From NCBI RefSeq assembly GCF_009696315.1, contig NZ_VUMG01000003.1, forward strand, positions 248,001 to 312,000: a stretch of DNA of 64,000 bases, in the 5' to 3' direction. Positions 1 to 11,681 of the stretch are shown piece by piece. The position numbers and the translations under genes were made by a program. Every line of letters starts with the position of its first letter. Position 1 is the stretch's first letter. This stretch comes from Cutibacterium porci (GTDB lineage: Bacteria > Actinomycetota > Actinomycetes > Propionibacteriales > Propionibacteriaceae). The notes under the pieces are model-generated. The model did no database searches. It saw only the letters and a list, made by a program, of their open reading frames with translations, and was not told the DNA's origin.

Positions 1-1890
<1,890 letters not shown>

Positions 1891-1965
1891 TTCCAGTCGG
1901 GGTATTTGTGTGAGTCGGGTTGTCCGGGCCCGTCCCCACCCCCGTCAAACGGACTGTGTTCAGGG

Positions 1966-1992
1966 GTCGGGGACGCCGTCAGCGCCCCCGAC
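1966..1992 (-). other. Hairpin just downstream of rpoB
   Basis: Arms GTCGGGG and CCCCGAC (7 bp, extendable with an inner GC pair) start 11 nt after the rpoB stop on the minus strand. No U-run follows. It may be a processing site or weak attenuator between rpoB and rpoC; function is inferred from position only. Confidence 0.45.
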
Positions 1993-2003
1993 GTACAGGC
2001 AGA

Positions 2004-5000
2004 TCAGTCGGCCATAGCGTTGTCGGCACCGGGACGACGCCCAATGTCGATACCCAGACCAGACCGCGTGTCATCCTCAGAGCCTCGCAGGTCGATCTCC
2101 TGGCCCTCCGAGTTGAGCACCTCCACGTTCAGACAGAGCGACTTCATCTCTTTGACGAGCACCTTAAAGGATTCAGGGATACCCGGCTCAGGAATGTTCT
2201 CGCCCTTGACGATCGCCTCATAGACCTTGACTCGGCCCGGAACGTCATCGGACTTGATGGTCAGCAGCTCCTGGAGGGCCCAGGCAGCGCCGTAGGCCTC
2301 CATGGCCCACACCTCCATCTCACCGAACCGCTGGCCACCGAACTGCGCCTTTCCGCCGAGCGGCTGCTGGGTGATCATGGAGTACGGGCCGGTCGAGCGG
2401 GCGTGGATCTTGTCATCGACCAGGTGGTGCAACTTCAGCATGTACATGTAGCCGACACCCACCTTCGAGGGGAACGGCTCACCAGTACGGCCATCGAACA
2501 GAGTTGCCTTACCGTCGGCGTCAACGAGCCTCTCACCATCGCGGGTGGGGTGACCGTATTCCAGCAGACCGGTAATTTCTTCCTCGGTGGCACCGTCGAA
2601 GACCGGGGTAGCCAAACGGGATTCCTCAGGAACGTCGACAAGGCCGACTTCACGCAGTCGCTCGGCCCAATCTCCCTCGGCTTGGGTGATATCCCAGCCC
2701 GAGTGGGCTATCCAGCCCAGGTGCATCTCAAGGACCTGACCGACGTTCATTCGAGAAGGCACACCCAACGGGTTGAGGATGATGTCAACGGGAGTGCCGT
2801 CTGGCAAGAACGGCATGTCCTCGACAGGCAAGATCTTCGAAATGACGCCCTTGTTACCGTGGCGTCCAGCCAGTTTGTCGCCAATGGAAATCTTGCGCTT
2901 CTGGGCGACGTAAACGCGAACCATCTGGTTGACGCCAGGGGCAAGTTCGTCGCCGTTCTCGGCGTCGAAGATGCGCACACCGATGACAGTGCCTTCCTCG
3001 CCGTGAGGAACCTTGAGGGAGGTGTCGCGAACCTCACGGGCCTTTTCACCGAAGATCGCACGCAGCAGGCGCTCCTCAGGAGTCAGCTCCGTCTCGCCCT
3101 TCGGGGTGACCTTACCGACCAAAATATCGCCGGTACCGACCTCGGCACCGATGCGCACGATGCCGTTCTCGTCAAGGTTGGCGAGCATGTCCTCGGAAAC
3201 ATTGGGAATATCCCGAGTAATTTCCTCGGCACCCAGCTTGGTGTCGCGGGCGTCAACCTCATGTTCCTCGATGTGGATCGAGGTAAGGACGTCGTCGGAG
3301 ACGATCCGCTGGGACAAGATGATGGCGTCCTCATAGTTAAGGCCCTGCCATGGCATGAATGCGGCCAGCATGTTACGCCCCAGAGCCAGCTCGCCCTTGT
3401 CTGTCGACGGACCATCGGCCAGTGGAGTGCCAACCTCGACGCGCTGCCCCACCTTAACGAGCGGACGCTGGTTAATGCAGGTACCGGCATTCGAGCGACG
3501 GAACTTCTCTAGCTTGTACGTCTGGTAGGTGCCATCATCACAGGCGATGTCGATGAGGTCAGCACTGACCGACAGGACAGAACCGGCCTTCTCAGCGAGG
3601 GTGACGTCACCGACGTCGACCGCGCAACGGTATTCCATGCCAGTTCCGACGAACGGAGCCTCAGTTCGCACGAGCGGCACGGCCTGACGCTGCATGTTCG
3701 CACCCATAAGGGCTCGAGACGCATCATCATGCTCAAGGAACGGGATGAGAGCGGAAGCCACCGACACCATCTGGCGCGGCGACACGTCCATGTAATCAAC
3801 GTCAGAGTTCGGAACCTCATCAGCCTCGCCGTGACGTTGCCGGACCAAGACGCGGTCGTTGACGAAATTGCCCTCGCCGTCGAGCTTGGCGTTGGCCTGA
3901 GCAATGACGTGACGATCCTCTTCATCCGCAGTCAGGTAGACGACCTCATCCGTGACGTGTCCGTCAATGACCTTGCGGTAGGGGGTCTCGATGAATCCGA
4001 AAGCGTTGACGCGAGCAAAAGAGGCCAGCGAACCAATCAAACCGATGTTCGGACCCTCAGGGGTCTCAATCGGGCACATGCGGCCGTAGTGCGACGGGTG
4101 AACGTCACGAACCTCCATGCCAGCACGATCACGCGACAGACCGCCAGGCCCCAACGCCGACAGACGGCGCTTGTGGGTCATCTCAGCCAACGGGTTGTTC
4201 TGGTCCATGAACTGTGAGAGCTGGGAGGTACCGAAGAACTCCTTGATAGCCGCCGTGACTGGACGGATATTGATCAAGGTCTGCGGAGTGATGGCCTCGA
4301 TGTCCTGGGTGGTCATGCGGTCACGCACGACACGCTCCATACGCCCCAGGCCGGTACGCAGCTGGTTCTGAATCAGCTCGCCAACGGTGCGCAGACGACG
4401 GTTACCGAAGTGGTCAATGTCGTCTGGCTCAACAACGATGTCGTCGCGCCCTTCACGCGGCAAAACCTCGGTTCCCTCATGCAGAGCGCACACGAAATGG
4501 ATAGCGGCGACGATGTCATCAATCGTCAGCACCTGTTGGTCAAAGGGAAGGTCCAGACCAAGCTTCTTGTTGATCTTGTACCGACCGACTTTAGCCAAGT
4601 CGTAGCGCTTCGGATTGAAGTAGTAGTTCTCAAGCAGCTGCTGTGCAGCGTCGCGGGACGGCGGCTCACCGGGGCGCAGCTTCTTGTAAATATCAAGCAG
4701 CGCCTGATCCTGAGTCTCGACGCCGTGGTCCTTTTCGAGAGTCTGGCGAATCGACTCGTGATCACCAAACTCTTCGAGAATGCGATCGGCAGTCCACCCG
4801 AGAGCCTTCAAGAAGACGGTGACGTTTTGCTTGCGCTTACGGTCCAGGCGCACACCGACGGTGTCGCGCTTGTCGATCTCGAATTCGAGCCAAGCTCCAC
4901 GCGACGGGATCACCTTGCAGGTGAAGATGTCCTTGTCGGAGGTCTTATCGGCGGTCTTCTCAAAATAAACGCCAGGGGAACGCACCAGCTGGGAGACGAC

Positions 5001-5483
5001 GACACGCTCAGTGCCGTTGATAATGAAGGTGCCCTTCGAGGTCATGAGCGGGAAGTCACCGATAAAGACCGTCTGGGACTTGATCTCCTCGGTCTCGTTA
5101 TTCATGAACTCTGCGGTCACGAACAGTGGGGCCGCATATGTGGTGTCGCGATCCTTACACTCGTCGACGCTATGCTTAGGATCTTCAAAGCGGTGATCCC
5201 GGAACGACAGAGACATCGTCTGGGAATAGTCCTCGATCGGGGAGATTTCCTCAAAAATCTCCTCAAGACCGGACTTAGTGTTGATGTCGGTACGCCCCTC
5301 TGCAAGGGCGGCGTCCACATGGGACTGCCATATCTCGTTGCCAACGAGCCAGTTAAACGACTCAACCTGTAGGTCGAGAAGGTTGGGAACTTCCAACGGC
5401 TCGTGAATCTTGGCAAATGAAATTCGTCCCGACTGGGGCGAAATGGCGTTGGTGTTCTTCGACGCAGTACGCGTGGCGGCCAA
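2004..5483 (-). CDS. rpoB: RNA polymerase beta subunit RpoB
   Basis: This is the beta subunit of RNA polymerase, 1159 aa. I chose the TTG start at 5483 ([10 protein letters not shown]) because GGAAGGA sits 8 nt upstream and homology begins there; the longer open frame to 5561 adds 26 unrelated residues. The rifampicin-binding region reads [20 protein letters not shown] followed by [10 protein letters not shown]. It retains the Asp, His and Ser corresponding to E. coli 516, 526 and 531, so the sequence predicts rifampicin sensitivity. A promoter and a terminator separate it from rplL upstream. Confidence 0.98.
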   Translation of the reverse strand: MAATRTASKNTNAISPQSGRISFAKIHEPLEVPNLLDLQVESFNWLVGNEIWQSHVDAALAEGRTDINTKSGLEEIFEEISPIEDYSQTMSLSFRDHRFEDPKHSVDECKDRDTTYAAPLFVTAEFMNNETEEIKSQTVFIGDFPLMTSKGTFIINGTERVVVSQLVRSPGVYFEKTADKTSDKDIFTCKVIPSRGAWLEFEIDKRDTVGVRLDRKRKQNVTVFLKALGWTADRILEEFGDHESIRQTLEKDHGVETQDQALLDIYKKLRPGEPPSRDAAQQLLENYYFNPKRYDLAKVGRYKINKKLGLDLPFDQQVLTIDDIVAAIHFVCALHEGTEVLPREGRDDIVVEPDDIDHFGNRRLRTVGELIQNQLRTGLGRMERVVRDRMTTQDIEAITPQTLINIRPVTAAIKEFFGTSQLSQFMDQNNPLAEMTHKRRLSALGPGGLSRDRAGMEVRDVHPSHYGRMCPIETPEGPNIGLIGSLASFARVNAFGFIETPYRKVIDGHVTDEVVYLTADEEDRHVIAQANAKLDGEGNFVNDRVLVRQRHGEADEVPNSDVDYMDVSPRQMVSVASALIPFLEHDDASRALMGANMQRQAVPLVRTEAPFVGTGMEYRCAVDVGDVTLAEKAGSVLSVSADLIDIACDDGTYQTYKLEKFRRSNAGTCINQRPLVKVGQRVEVGTPLADGPSTDKGELALGRNMLAAFMPWQGLNYEDAIILSQRIVSDDVLTSIHIEEHEVDARDTKLGAEEITRDIPNVSEDMLANLDENGIVRIGAEVGTGDILVGKVTPKGETELTPEERLLRAIFGEKAREVRDTSLKVPHGEEGTVIGVRIFDAENGDELAPGVNQMVRVYVAQKRKISIGDKLAGRHGNKGVISKILPVEDMPFLPDGTPVDIILNPLGVPSRMNVGQVLEMHLGWIAHSGWDITQAEGDWAERLREVGLVDVPEESRLATPVFDGATEEEITGLLEYGHPTRDGERLVDADGKATLFDGRTGEPFPSKVGVGYMYMLKLHHLVDDKIHARSTGPYSMITQQPLGGKAQFGGQRFGEMEVWAMEAYGAAWALQELLTIKSDDVPGRVKVYEAIVKGENIPEPGIPESFKVLVKEMKSLCLNVEVLNSEGQEIDLRGSEDDTRSGLGIDIGRRPGADNAMAD

Positions 5484-5592
5484 TGTGCGGTCCTTCCGAG
5501 AACTCCTACAACCGACCCGTCGGCCGGTCTGGGGGCATGACGAACCGCCCATGTCAAGCACGGGCGATTCTCAGTCAATAGTGCAATTTATT

Positions 5593-5621
5593 AGTTTACG
5601 GCATCGTCGCAGACAATGCAA
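5593..5621 (-). promoter_or_regulatory. Candidate rpoB promoter
   Basis: On the minus strand TTGCAT (5616-5621) and TAAACT (5593-5598) are separated by exactly 17 nt. Transcription would start about 100 nt upstream of the rpoB TTG. It lies between the rplL terminator and rpoB, so rpoBC can be transcribed separately from rplJL. No experimental support. Confidence 0.55.
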
Positions 5622-5746
5622 CCGCAATCGGCAGGGCCCAGCTTTCGGGGCGGACATCAGGACTCACCCAACAAGTTCCCGCCACAACTCGAAGAGCAAC
5701 GGATCGACCGGTTTCATCTCGATGGGTGGGGAGTCTAAAATACAAG

Positions 5747-5775
5747 TTGCGCCGCCCCACAACGGGGCGGCGCAA
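5747..5775 (-). terminator. Terminator or attenuator after rplL
   Basis: A perfect 12-bp stem (TTGCGCCGCCCC / GGGGCGGCGCAA, 5-nt loop) is followed on the minus strand by a T-rich stretch containing TATTTT. It is 38 nt after the rplL stop. In many bacteria a partial terminator here lowers rpoBC relative to rplJL. The rest of the 330-nt gap (5484-5813) holds the candidate rpoB promoter and nothing else I can identify. Confidence 0.75.
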
Positions 5776-5813
5776 AGCGTTGTCAGTCGCCGCTTCGGGC
5801 GACCCTCACCAGG

Positions 5814-6209
5814 TCACTTGAGGGTGACGGTGGCACCGGCAGCCTCGAGGGCTTCCTTGGCCTTCTCGGCATCTTCCTTCTTGGCCTTCTCGAGGACAGG
5901 CTTCGGAGCGCTCTCGACGAGATCCTTGGCATCCTTCAGGCCCAGGCTGGTGAGGCCACGAACCTCCTTGATGACCTGGATCTTCTTGTCGCCGGCCGAC
6001 TCGAGGATGACGTCAAACTCGTCCTTCTCCTCCTCGGCAGCAGCGGCCTCGCCACCGGCAGCCGGGGCACCGGCAGCAGCGGCAACAGCCACCGGAGCGG
6101 CGGCGGAGACGTCGAAGGTCTCCTCAAACTGCTTCACGAACTCGGAGAGCTCGATAAGGGTCATCTCCTTGAAAGCGTCAAGGAGCTCTTCGTTGCTGAG
6201 CTTCGCCAT
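5814..6209 (-). CDS. rplL: 50S ribosomal protein L7/L12
   Basis: This is the 131-aa acidic stalk protein that recruits translation GTPases. The N-terminal dimerisation domain ([16 protein letters not shown]) is followed by an Ala/Gly/Pro-rich hinge around residues 35-55 and the C-terminal domain ending GATVTLK. The ATG at 6209 is preceded by GAAAGGA; an upstream in-frame extension is rejected because it overlaps rplJ. It starts 13 nt after rplJ. Confidence 0.97.
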   Translation of the reverse strand: MAKLSNEELLDAFKEMTLIELSEFVKQFEETFDVSAAAPVAVAAAAGAPAAGGEAAAAEEEKDEFDVILESAGDKKIQVIKEVRGLTSLGLKDAKDLVESAPKPVLEKAKKEDAEKAKEALEAAGATVTLK

Positions 6210-6222
6210 GATGGGCGTCCTT

Positions 6223-6837
6223 TCACTCGTTGGTGTTGTCCTGGGCGGCGGACGCCTCAGGGGTCTCGGTTGTCTTGGGCTCCTGGTCGGAAGCCTCTCC
6301 AGCTCCACCGATCACAGAGGGATCGGCGGCAGCCTTCTCCTGCAAAGCACCCAGGCCGCGAGCAGCCTTAGACGGCAGGGCATTGAAGACCACAGCGGCC
6401 TTCGTGAGATTGGCCTTGAGGCCACCGGCGAGCTTGGCGAGGAGCACCTCGCGGGACTCAAGATCGGCGAGCTTCTTGACCTGGTCGGCGTCGAGGACGT
6501 TACCGTCCATGACACCGCCCTTGATGACCAGGAGCGGGTTGTCCTTTGCGAAGTTCTTCAAACCCTTGGCCACGGAGGCCACGTCACCGTTGATGAAGGC
6601 GAGGGCGGTGGGGCCGACGAGCTGCTCGTCAAGTCCCTCAATACCCGCCTCCTTGGCGGCGATGCGGGTGAGGGTGTTCTTCGCAACGGCATAGGTGGCG
6701 TCACTCCCCAGCGAACGGCGCAGGTCCTTAAGCGCCGACACGGAGAGACCGCGGTACTCGGTCAACACGGTGGCGTCGGCCGAGGAGAACTTCTCCTTCA
6801 GCTCGGCGACCGCGGCGACCTTGTCAGGCCTAGCCAT
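6223..6837 (-). CDS. rplJ: 50S ribosomal protein L10
   Basis: This is the 204-aa stalk base protein that binds 23S rRNA and L7/L12 dimers and autoregulates rplJL by binding its own leader. The ATG at 6837 ([20 protein letters not shown]) follows GAAGGAGACCCA. The C-terminus extends beyond the usual length by about 30 residues of low-complexity acidic sequence ([19 protein letters not shown]), a common actinobacterial trait. A 198-nt structured leader precedes it. Confidence 0.96.
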   Translation of the reverse strand: MARPDKVAAVAELKEKFSSADATVLTEYRGLSVSALKDLRRSLGSDATYAVAKNTLTRIAAKEAGIEGLDEQLVGPTALAFINGDVASVAKGLKNFAKDNPLLVIKGGVMDGNVLDADQVKKLADLESREVLLAKLAGGLKANLTKAAVVFNALPSKAARGLGALQEKAAADPSVIGGAGEASDQEPKTTETPEASAAQDNTNE

Positions 6838-7035
6838 TGGGTCTCCTTCCCACTTCTCGTACGTTGCGCTGACAGTTGGACTGCTAGCACCGGAGCCGTA
6901 GCGGGAGGACAAAAAGAAAACCCCGGTGTGCAGGCACACGACGGGGTAACACAGTCATCTCGGCGTCCACCTGCGCGGGCCATCCGTCACTCCGGATGCT
7001 TGGCGGGACATCCCCGACCAGCGGTCTACGGCAAC
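6838..7035 (-). ncRNA. Ribosomal protein L10 leader
   Basis: The transcribed spacer between rplA and rplJ holds the type of leader recognised by the L10-(L7/L12) complex. On the minus strand a segment reading GCCGTAGACCGCTGGTC resembles the conserved L10-binding kink-turn region. It is followed by paired segments GGATGTCCCGCC and CGGATGGCCCGCGC, then an intrinsic terminator hairpin 74 nt before the ATG. The assignment is from position and partial motif recognition; a covariance search was not possible. Confidence 0.7.
6911..6947 (-). terminator. Intrinsic terminator inside the L10 leader (attenuator)
   Basis: On the minus strand CCCCG-TC-GTGTGC pairs with GCACAC-C-GGGG across a 2-nt loop, followed directly by TTTTCTTTTT. 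This is a strong Rho-independent terminator within the leader, upstream of rplJ. It implies attenuation as the switch by which excess L10-L12 would stop its own synthesis. Confidence 0.8.
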
Positions 7036-7041
7036 CTGTAT

Positions 7042-7070
7042 AGAATATCAGACTTCGTGCACAGCATCAA
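7042..7070 (-). promoter_or_regulatory. Candidate rplJL promoter
   Basis: TTGATG (7065-7070) and TATTCT (7042-7047) on the minus strand are separated by exactly 17 nt. Initiation would fall near 7035, just before the L10 leader motif. It lies downstream of the rplA terminator, so rplJL would be its own unit. Confidence 0.6.
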
Positions 7071-7136
7071 ATTGGGGCTACACACAGACGGCCTGACATG
7101 TGCACTCAGGATCGTCGCCACGATGCCATACCGACG

Positions 7137-7168
7137 AAAACGGCCCCCGCAACAATTGCGGGGGCCGT
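7137..7168 (-). terminator. rplKA terminator
   Basis: A perfect 13-bp stem (ACGGCCCCCGCAA / TTGCGGGGGCCGT, 3-nt loop) ends in TTTT on the minus strand, 18 nt past the rplA stop. It closes the secE-nusG-rplK-rplA unit. Confidence 0.85.
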
Positions 7169-7185
7169 CTCATCGCCAATATGTG

Positions 7186-7884
7186 TCACTCTGCGTCACG
7201 AGCAGCGGCAGGATCAATCTGCACACCGGGACCCATCGTCGAGGAGACGGTGATCTTGCGCAGATACCGGCCCTTGGCGGCGCTCGGCTTGAGACGCAAG
7301 ATCTCGTCGAGAGCCGCGAAGTAGTTCTCAATCAACTTCTCCGGCCCGAAGGATACTTTTCCGATAAGGAAGTGAAGATTGGCGTAACGATCGGTACGAA
7401 ACTCGATCTTGCCGCCCTTAATGTCAGAGACAGCCTTAGCGACATCCATCGTGACGGTGCCTGTCTTGGGGTTCGGCATAAGACCACGCGGACCAAGCAC
7501 GCGACCCAGACGGCCAACCTTGCCCATCATGTCCGGGGTAGCAACCACGGAGTCGAAGTCCAGGTATCCGCCCTGGACCTTAGCGATGAGATCGTCGTCA
7601 CCGACCTCGTCGGCGCCCGCCTCGCGAGCAGCCTCGGCCTTCTCACCAGTGGCGAAGACGAGGACCCGTGCCGTCTTGCCAGTGCCGTTAGGAAGGTTGA
7701 CGGTACCGCGAACCATCTGGTCGGCCTTCTTCGGGTCGACGCCGAGGCGGATGGCCACGTCGACGGTCTCGTCGAACTTGGCCGACGCACCGGAAGCCAC
7801 CAGAGTCAGACCCTCCTCCGGAGAGTAGAGCTGATCGAAGTTCACCTTCTCAGCGGCTGCGCGATATGCCTTGCTGCGCTTCAT
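7186..7884 (-). CDS. rplA: 50S ribosomal protein L1
   Basis: This is a 232-aa protein of the L1 stalk, involved in E-site tRNA release. It begins [15 protein letters not shown] and contains the family block [20 protein letters not shown] near residues 155-175. Length is typical. It lies 89 nt downstream of rplK and ends in a strong terminator. Confidence 0.97.
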   Translation of the reverse strand: MKRSKAYRAAAEKVNFDQLYSPEEGLTLVASGASAKFDETVDVAIRLGVDPKKADQMVRGTVNLPNGTGKTARVLVFATGEKAEAAREAGADEVGDDDLIAKVQGGYLDFDSVVATPDMMGKVGRLGRVLGPRGLMPNPKTGTVTMDVAKAVSDIKGGKIEFRTDRYANLHFLIGKVSFGPEKLIENYFAALDEILRLKPSAAKGRYLRKITVSSTMGPGVQIDPAAARDAE

Positions 7885-7973
7885 ATCTGGTTCCTTTCAC
7901 CAGGTGTGGTGAGGGCAGCGCGTGCCCCTCCACAGAAAACTATTGTTGGGAAACTGCCTAAGGATTAGCTGCC

Positions 7974-8405
7974 TCAGGCCTCAACCTCGACGCCCATGGA
8001 ACGAGCAGTACCGGCCACGATCTTCATGGCGGCCTCGACGTCATTGGCATTGAGATCAGGCATCTTGGTCTCTGCGATCTCGCGGACCTGATCCTTGGAG
8101 ATCTTGCCAACCTTGTGGGTCAGGGGGTTCTCCGTACCCTTCTTAATTCCAGCCGCCTTCTTGATGAGCTCGGCAGCCGGCGGGGTCTTGAGGACAAAGC
8201 TAAAGCTGCGGTCCTCGTAAATGGTGATCTCGACCGGGACGACGTTTCCGCGCTGTCCCTCAGTCTGGGCGTTGTACGCCTTGCAGAACTCCATGATGTT
8301 GACACCATGGGGGCCGAGGGCGGTTCCCACAGGCGGGGCCGGGGTGGCCTGTCCCGCTTGCAGTGCGACCTTGACGAGAGCCGCTACTTTCTTTTTAGCA
8401 GGCAT
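7974..8405 (-). CDS. rplK: 50S ribosomal protein L11
   Basis: This is the 143-aa L11 protein of the GTPase-associated centre and the thiopeptide-binding site. The ATG at 8405 ([18 protein letters not shown]) follows AAGAAGGACCC. The N-terminal proline-rich segment [15 protein letters not shown], near residues 20-34, is where thiopeptide resistance mutations fall in other species, and it is unaltered. The longer frame to 8492 is rejected because it lacks homology. Confidence 0.97.
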   Translation of the reverse strand: MPAKKKVAALVKVALQAGQATPAPPVGTALGPHGVNIMEFCKAYNAQTEGQRGNVVPVEITIYEDRSFSFVLKTPPAAELIKKAAGIKKGTENPLTHKVGKISKDQVREIAETKMPDLNANDVEAAMKIVAGTARSMGVEVEA

Positions 8406-8535
8406 TGTTGGGTCCTTCTTCCGGTGGTGACGACACCGGTCGGTGCCGCCAGTGCGAATCCGAATGTGACGATCATCCGGACACAGACGCACCGGCCAAG
8501 TCTAAGCAACTCGACCGGTGGGGCCAAAATCAGGT

Positions 8536-9438
8536 TCAGATCTTCTCGATCTGGTTGAACTCGAGGTCCACTGGGGTCGAGCGACCAAGAATCTCAACCA
8601 GAGCCTTAACACGCTGGTTATTGGTGTTGATCTCAGTAATCTGGGCTGGGACGCCGGCGAACGGCCCATCGGTGATCTGCACCGACTCACCGACCTCGTA
8701 ATCAGCGACCTCAACCTTCGGCTTGGCCTTCGGCGAGGGAGCTTTGTCGGCGTTCTCATGGCTAACTCTGGCAACAACCGACGGCGTCAGCATCTTGACA
8801 ACCTCGTCGAAAGTCAACGGGATAGGAGTCGTCGATTGCCCAACGAACCCTGTCACCGACGGGGTGTGGCGCACGATGCCCCATGAGTCATCGGTCAGGT
8901 CCATCCGCACCAACACGTACCCCGGTAGGTACACCCTGGTAATCGTGCGGCGGGTACCGTTACGAATCTCGACGACCTCTTCTGTGGGCACGACCGTCTC
9001 GAAGATGTAGTCCTCCATATTGAAGTTCTGTACCCGAGCGTCAAGGTTCTGCTTCACCTTGTTCTCCATGCCAGAGTAGGTGTGCAGCACATACCACTCG
9101 CCGAACTTCGAGGACAGCTCATCGCGCAATTCTTCAATAGCTGCGTCAATGAAGTCCTGGTTGCCAGTCTCGGCAGGCTCATCCCCGTCAGCGTCGTCCT
9201 CATCGTCAGCGGCCTGACCGATACCAAGATTGCGGGCGATGTCGTCGTCCGAAGCCTCAGTGGGCTCGTCATCGCCAAGATCAAGGGTGATCTCAGGCTC
9301 CTGAGAGGAGGTCTCCTCGCTAAGGTCTCCAAGGTCAATCTCGACCTCGTCGTCGGTCTCCTCGACGGTGTCAGGGGCCAAAGCGTCGAGATTGATCTCG
9401 ACGTCGTCGTTCTCGCTGAAATGGGGGCTGTCAGTCAC
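8536..9438 (-). CDS. nusG: Transcription termination/antitermination factor NusG with acidic N-terminal extension
   Basis: This is a 300-aa NusG. The NGN domain starts near residue 110 ([19 protein letters not shown]). The KOW domain is C-terminal ([20 protein letters not shown]). The first ~105 residues are a very acidic extension with three similar blocks: [22 protein letters not shown] and [11 protein letters not shown]. Acidic extensions occur in other actinobacterial NusG proteins. It follows secE by 23 nt. Confidence 0.96.
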   Translation of the reverse strand: MTDSPHFSENDDVEINLDALAPDTVEETDDEVEIDLGDLSEETSSQEPEITLDLGDDEPTEASDDDIARNLGIGQAADDEDDADGDEPAETGNQDFIDAAIEELRDELSSKFGEWYVLHTYSGMENKVKQNLDARVQNFNMEDYIFETVVPTEEVVEIRNGTRRTITRVYLPGYVLVRMDLTDDSWGIVRHTPSVTGFVGQSTTPIPLTFDEVVKMLTPSVVARVSHENADKAPSPKAKPKVEVADYEVGESVQITDGPFAGVPAQITEINTNNQRVKALVEILGRSTPVDLEFNQIEKI

Positions 9439-9461
9439 AGGTCAATTCTCCAATGTGATCG

Positions 9462-10106
9462 TCAGTTGCCAAAGAGTTTGATGACGAGCCATCCGAAGAC
9501 GACGTCCAAGCCACTGACGTAGGCGATGATGAGCAGAACAAAAACGAGCACGACGAGGAAGTACTGACCCAACTCATCACCCGTAGGCCACTTGACCTTA
9601 CGCAGCTCAGCAACTGACTGCTTGGTAAAAGTCACCGGGCCAACGTGGCGCTTACCTTGGTCAACGGGTTTGTGTTGAGATTTTGCCTTGCGAACCGGAG
9701 CCTTCGTCAATTCACGCTTCGGCTTGGTATTAGCAGACTCAGACGCGGTATCGGACTTCTGGCTTGCCGCATCACCTTGTTTGCGCACAGGCTTGCCACG
9801 GCGAGCCGGTTTGCTGGCTGAATCCTTCTTTCGGACCGGCCGAGTAGAGCGAGCCGATGCGGCGGCATGTTCGGCTTCCTCAAGCTGGTCGGGATCGTCA
9901 ATGACCATGTCTTCAGGATCGGCCTTATCCGGAGTCTTATCGACGACATCGTCTGGCGTCGTCAGCTCCTCAGCCTCAGGGTCAACGACGTCGTACTCGC
10001 CAGTCTCCGGAAGGTTGTTGGATGCGAGATCCTCGCCCCGTGGAGACAGCTCCCCCTCGACGGAGGGATCGTCTCCGTCATTAAGGTTTCGCTTCTCGTC
10101 GGTCAC
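9462..10106 (-). CDS. secE: Preprotein translocase subunit SecE with long N-terminal extension
   Basis: This is the 214-aa SecE of the SecYEG channel. The core is the last ~60 residues: FTKQSVAELRKVKWPTGDEL, then a single membrane helix (FLVVLVFVLLIIAYVSGLDVV). The first ~150 residues are charged, low-complexity and probably disordered. The GTG at 10106 (VTDEKRNLND) has AAGGAA 5 nt upstream; the frame continuing to 10226 runs into tRNA-Trp and is rejected. Confidence 0.94.
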   Translation of the reverse strand: MTDEKRNLNDGDDPSVEGELSPRGEDLASNNLPETGEYDVVDPEAEELTTPDDVVDKTPDKADPEDMVIDDPDQLEEAEHAAASARSTRPVRKKDSASKPARRGKPVRKQGDAASQKSDTASESANTKPKRELTKAPVRKAKSQHKPVDQGKRHVGPVTFTKQSVAELRKVKWPTGDELGQYFLVVLVFVLLIIAYVSGLDVVFGWLVIKLFGN

Positions 10107-10199
10107 GCTATTCCTTCGGGTCCTGCCTGACGGTTGGTGCCGTGGACCAGGACTTCGCCACGACTGCGCACCAGGGATACGCCCCGCATATGCGTCTCG

Positions 10200-10272
<73 letters not shown>

Positions 10273-10306
10273 TCGGTGCCGTCTGGGTGACAACACCAGC
10301 ACAGGG

Positions 10307-10312
10307 AGTATA
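10307..10312 (-). promoter_or_regulatory. Candidate -10 box for tRNA-Trp/secE
   Basis: TATACT on the minus strand lies 34 nt upstream of the tRNA-Trp 5' end. No good -35 is seen at 16-19 nt (the best is TTCGAC at 19), so the assignment is tentative. Confidence 0.4.
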
Positions 10313-10380
10313 GGAGAGAAGTTGGTCCCGCGTCGAATCAGGCACGGTGAAAACCTGCAAAACTCCCTGCCAACCATCCA

Positions 10381-11535
10381 TTAGGCCGGGTGGTTAGCCG
10401 CGTACTCATCCATCGTGTCAGTACGCATCGCCTGCGCCAACTCTTGCATCCCGGCTTCGTCAACAACGTCGTACTGCTGACCGTCCTTCGATGTATCAAA
10501 ACCCTTAATGGGGGCCTGAAGGGGCACGATGTCCTCGCCAGAATCAAACTTAAGGCTTGTCGCGAGTTTGCGCACCTCCTTATTCGTCAGCGCATCGTCA
10601 ACAGTCATCGTGGAACCGACGTCAGACATGACGTTGGAAAACTTGCTAGGATTCGCCAACGTTCCCTTGGAGAAAATCTTGTCGATCATGGCCGAGAGGA
10701 CAGCCCGTTCGTTCGCGGCACGATCGAGATCGCCACGCCGCAGAGTTTTACGTTCGTGAACGTAGGCGAGCGCAGTATCTCCTTCCAGGGTGACGTTCCC
10801 CTTGTCGAAGTGGTGCCCGAGGCTGTCGAACTCTTGCGGGTTGTACACCTGAATGCCGCCAAGGTCACTACTGAGCTTCTTGAAGCCGTTGAAGTCAATG
10901 ACGACTCCGTGATCCATCTTGACGTCAGTGAGCCCCTCCAACACCTTGATCGTCAGAGGCATCCCGCCCCACGAATATGCAGCGTTGATCTTGGCCTTCG
11001 AATCTCTCTTGACAACGTCATTGGCAGGAATCGTCACCCACATGTCGCGCAAGAAACTGATGAGGTACAGCTTCTCCCGGTTAGCTGGAAGGTAGGCGAC
11101 CATGAGGGTATCGGAACGGCCCCGGTCCCAACCACGAGAGTCCGAACCGACGAGAACGAACGTCTGAGCACCAGTCTCGACTGACGGCGGACGGGTACCT
11201 TGCACCACGATCTGGGCACGATCCACGTTATCCATGCCGACATTGATCGACTTGATGTAGTACGCGATGGCACCGACAACCGCGAGCAGAAGGGCCAGGA
11301 CAATAGCGAGGAACACCAACGGCCAGCGACGCTTCCGCTTAGATGTCGTCACGCCAGCCGTATCGTCGTCGGAGCGACCGTCAAAGAGCTCATCAACGCT
11401 GGCATCTTCCTCATCCGGGTCGTAACCGCGCCGCCCTGGGGCCGACGCAGCAGTGTCAGCGCGACGCCGCGGGGGCGTGCCCTCGCCCTCCTCGTCTGGA
11501 TCGTCGAACAGATCAAGTCCATCGTCGTCAGCCAC
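10381..11535 (-). CDS. LytR-CpsA-Psr (LCP) family cell-wall glycopolymer transferase
   Basis: LCP proteins attach undecaprenyl-linked glycopolymers to peptidoglycan outside the membrane. The 384-aa protein has an acidic cytoplasmic N-terminus (DDDGLDLFDDPDEEGEG), one membrane helix near residues 80-102 (WPLVFLAIVLALLLAVVGAI) and the LCP domain with VGSDSRGWDRGRSDTLMV, a SFLRD segment and RRGDLDRAANE. The conserved Arg/Asp residues for pyrophosphate-lipid binding are present. The start is GTG 11535, with AGAAAGGGG 7 nt upstream. Confidence 0.9.
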   Translation of the reverse strand: MADDDGLDLFDDPDEEGEGTPPRRRADTAASAPGRRGYDPDEEDASVDELFDGRSDDDTAGVTTSKRKRRWPLVFLAIVLALLLAVVGAIAYYIKSINVGMDNVDRAQIVVQGTRPPSVETGAQTFVLVGSDSRGWDRGRSDTLMVAYLPANREKLYLISFLRDMWVTIPANDVVKRDSKAKINAAYSWGGMPLTIKVLEGLTDVKMDHGVVIDFNGFKKLSSDLGGIQVYNPQEFDSLGHHFDKGNVTLEGDTALAYVHERKTLRRGDLDRAANERAVLSAMIDKIFSKGTLANPSKFSNVMSDVGSTMTVDDALTNKEVRKLATSLKFDSGEDIVPLQAPIKGFDTSKDGQQYDVVDEAGMQELAQAMRTDTMDEYAANHPA

Positions 11536-11681
11536 GAGCGTGCCCCTTTCTGCTGATAATCCAGCGGAGTCGTTGAGCATTACAATATGCAACAATGACA
11601 ACCCGATCCGCATCAACGGTCACATGTCAGCTGGTCTGCAGCGTGACCCTCTTCGCGGTCGAGCGAGTTTTAGCCTGTGAG

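Noticed and set aside
1920-3512. 530-codon plus-strand open frame within rpoB
   Set aside because: It is wholly antisense to rpoB and has no recognisable motif.
5410-7968. 852-codon plus-strand open frame across rpoB 5' end, rplL, rplJ and rplA
   Set aside because: It is antisense to four well-recognised ribosomal and polymerase genes; its length reflects GC-rich codon bias and no domain is recognisable.
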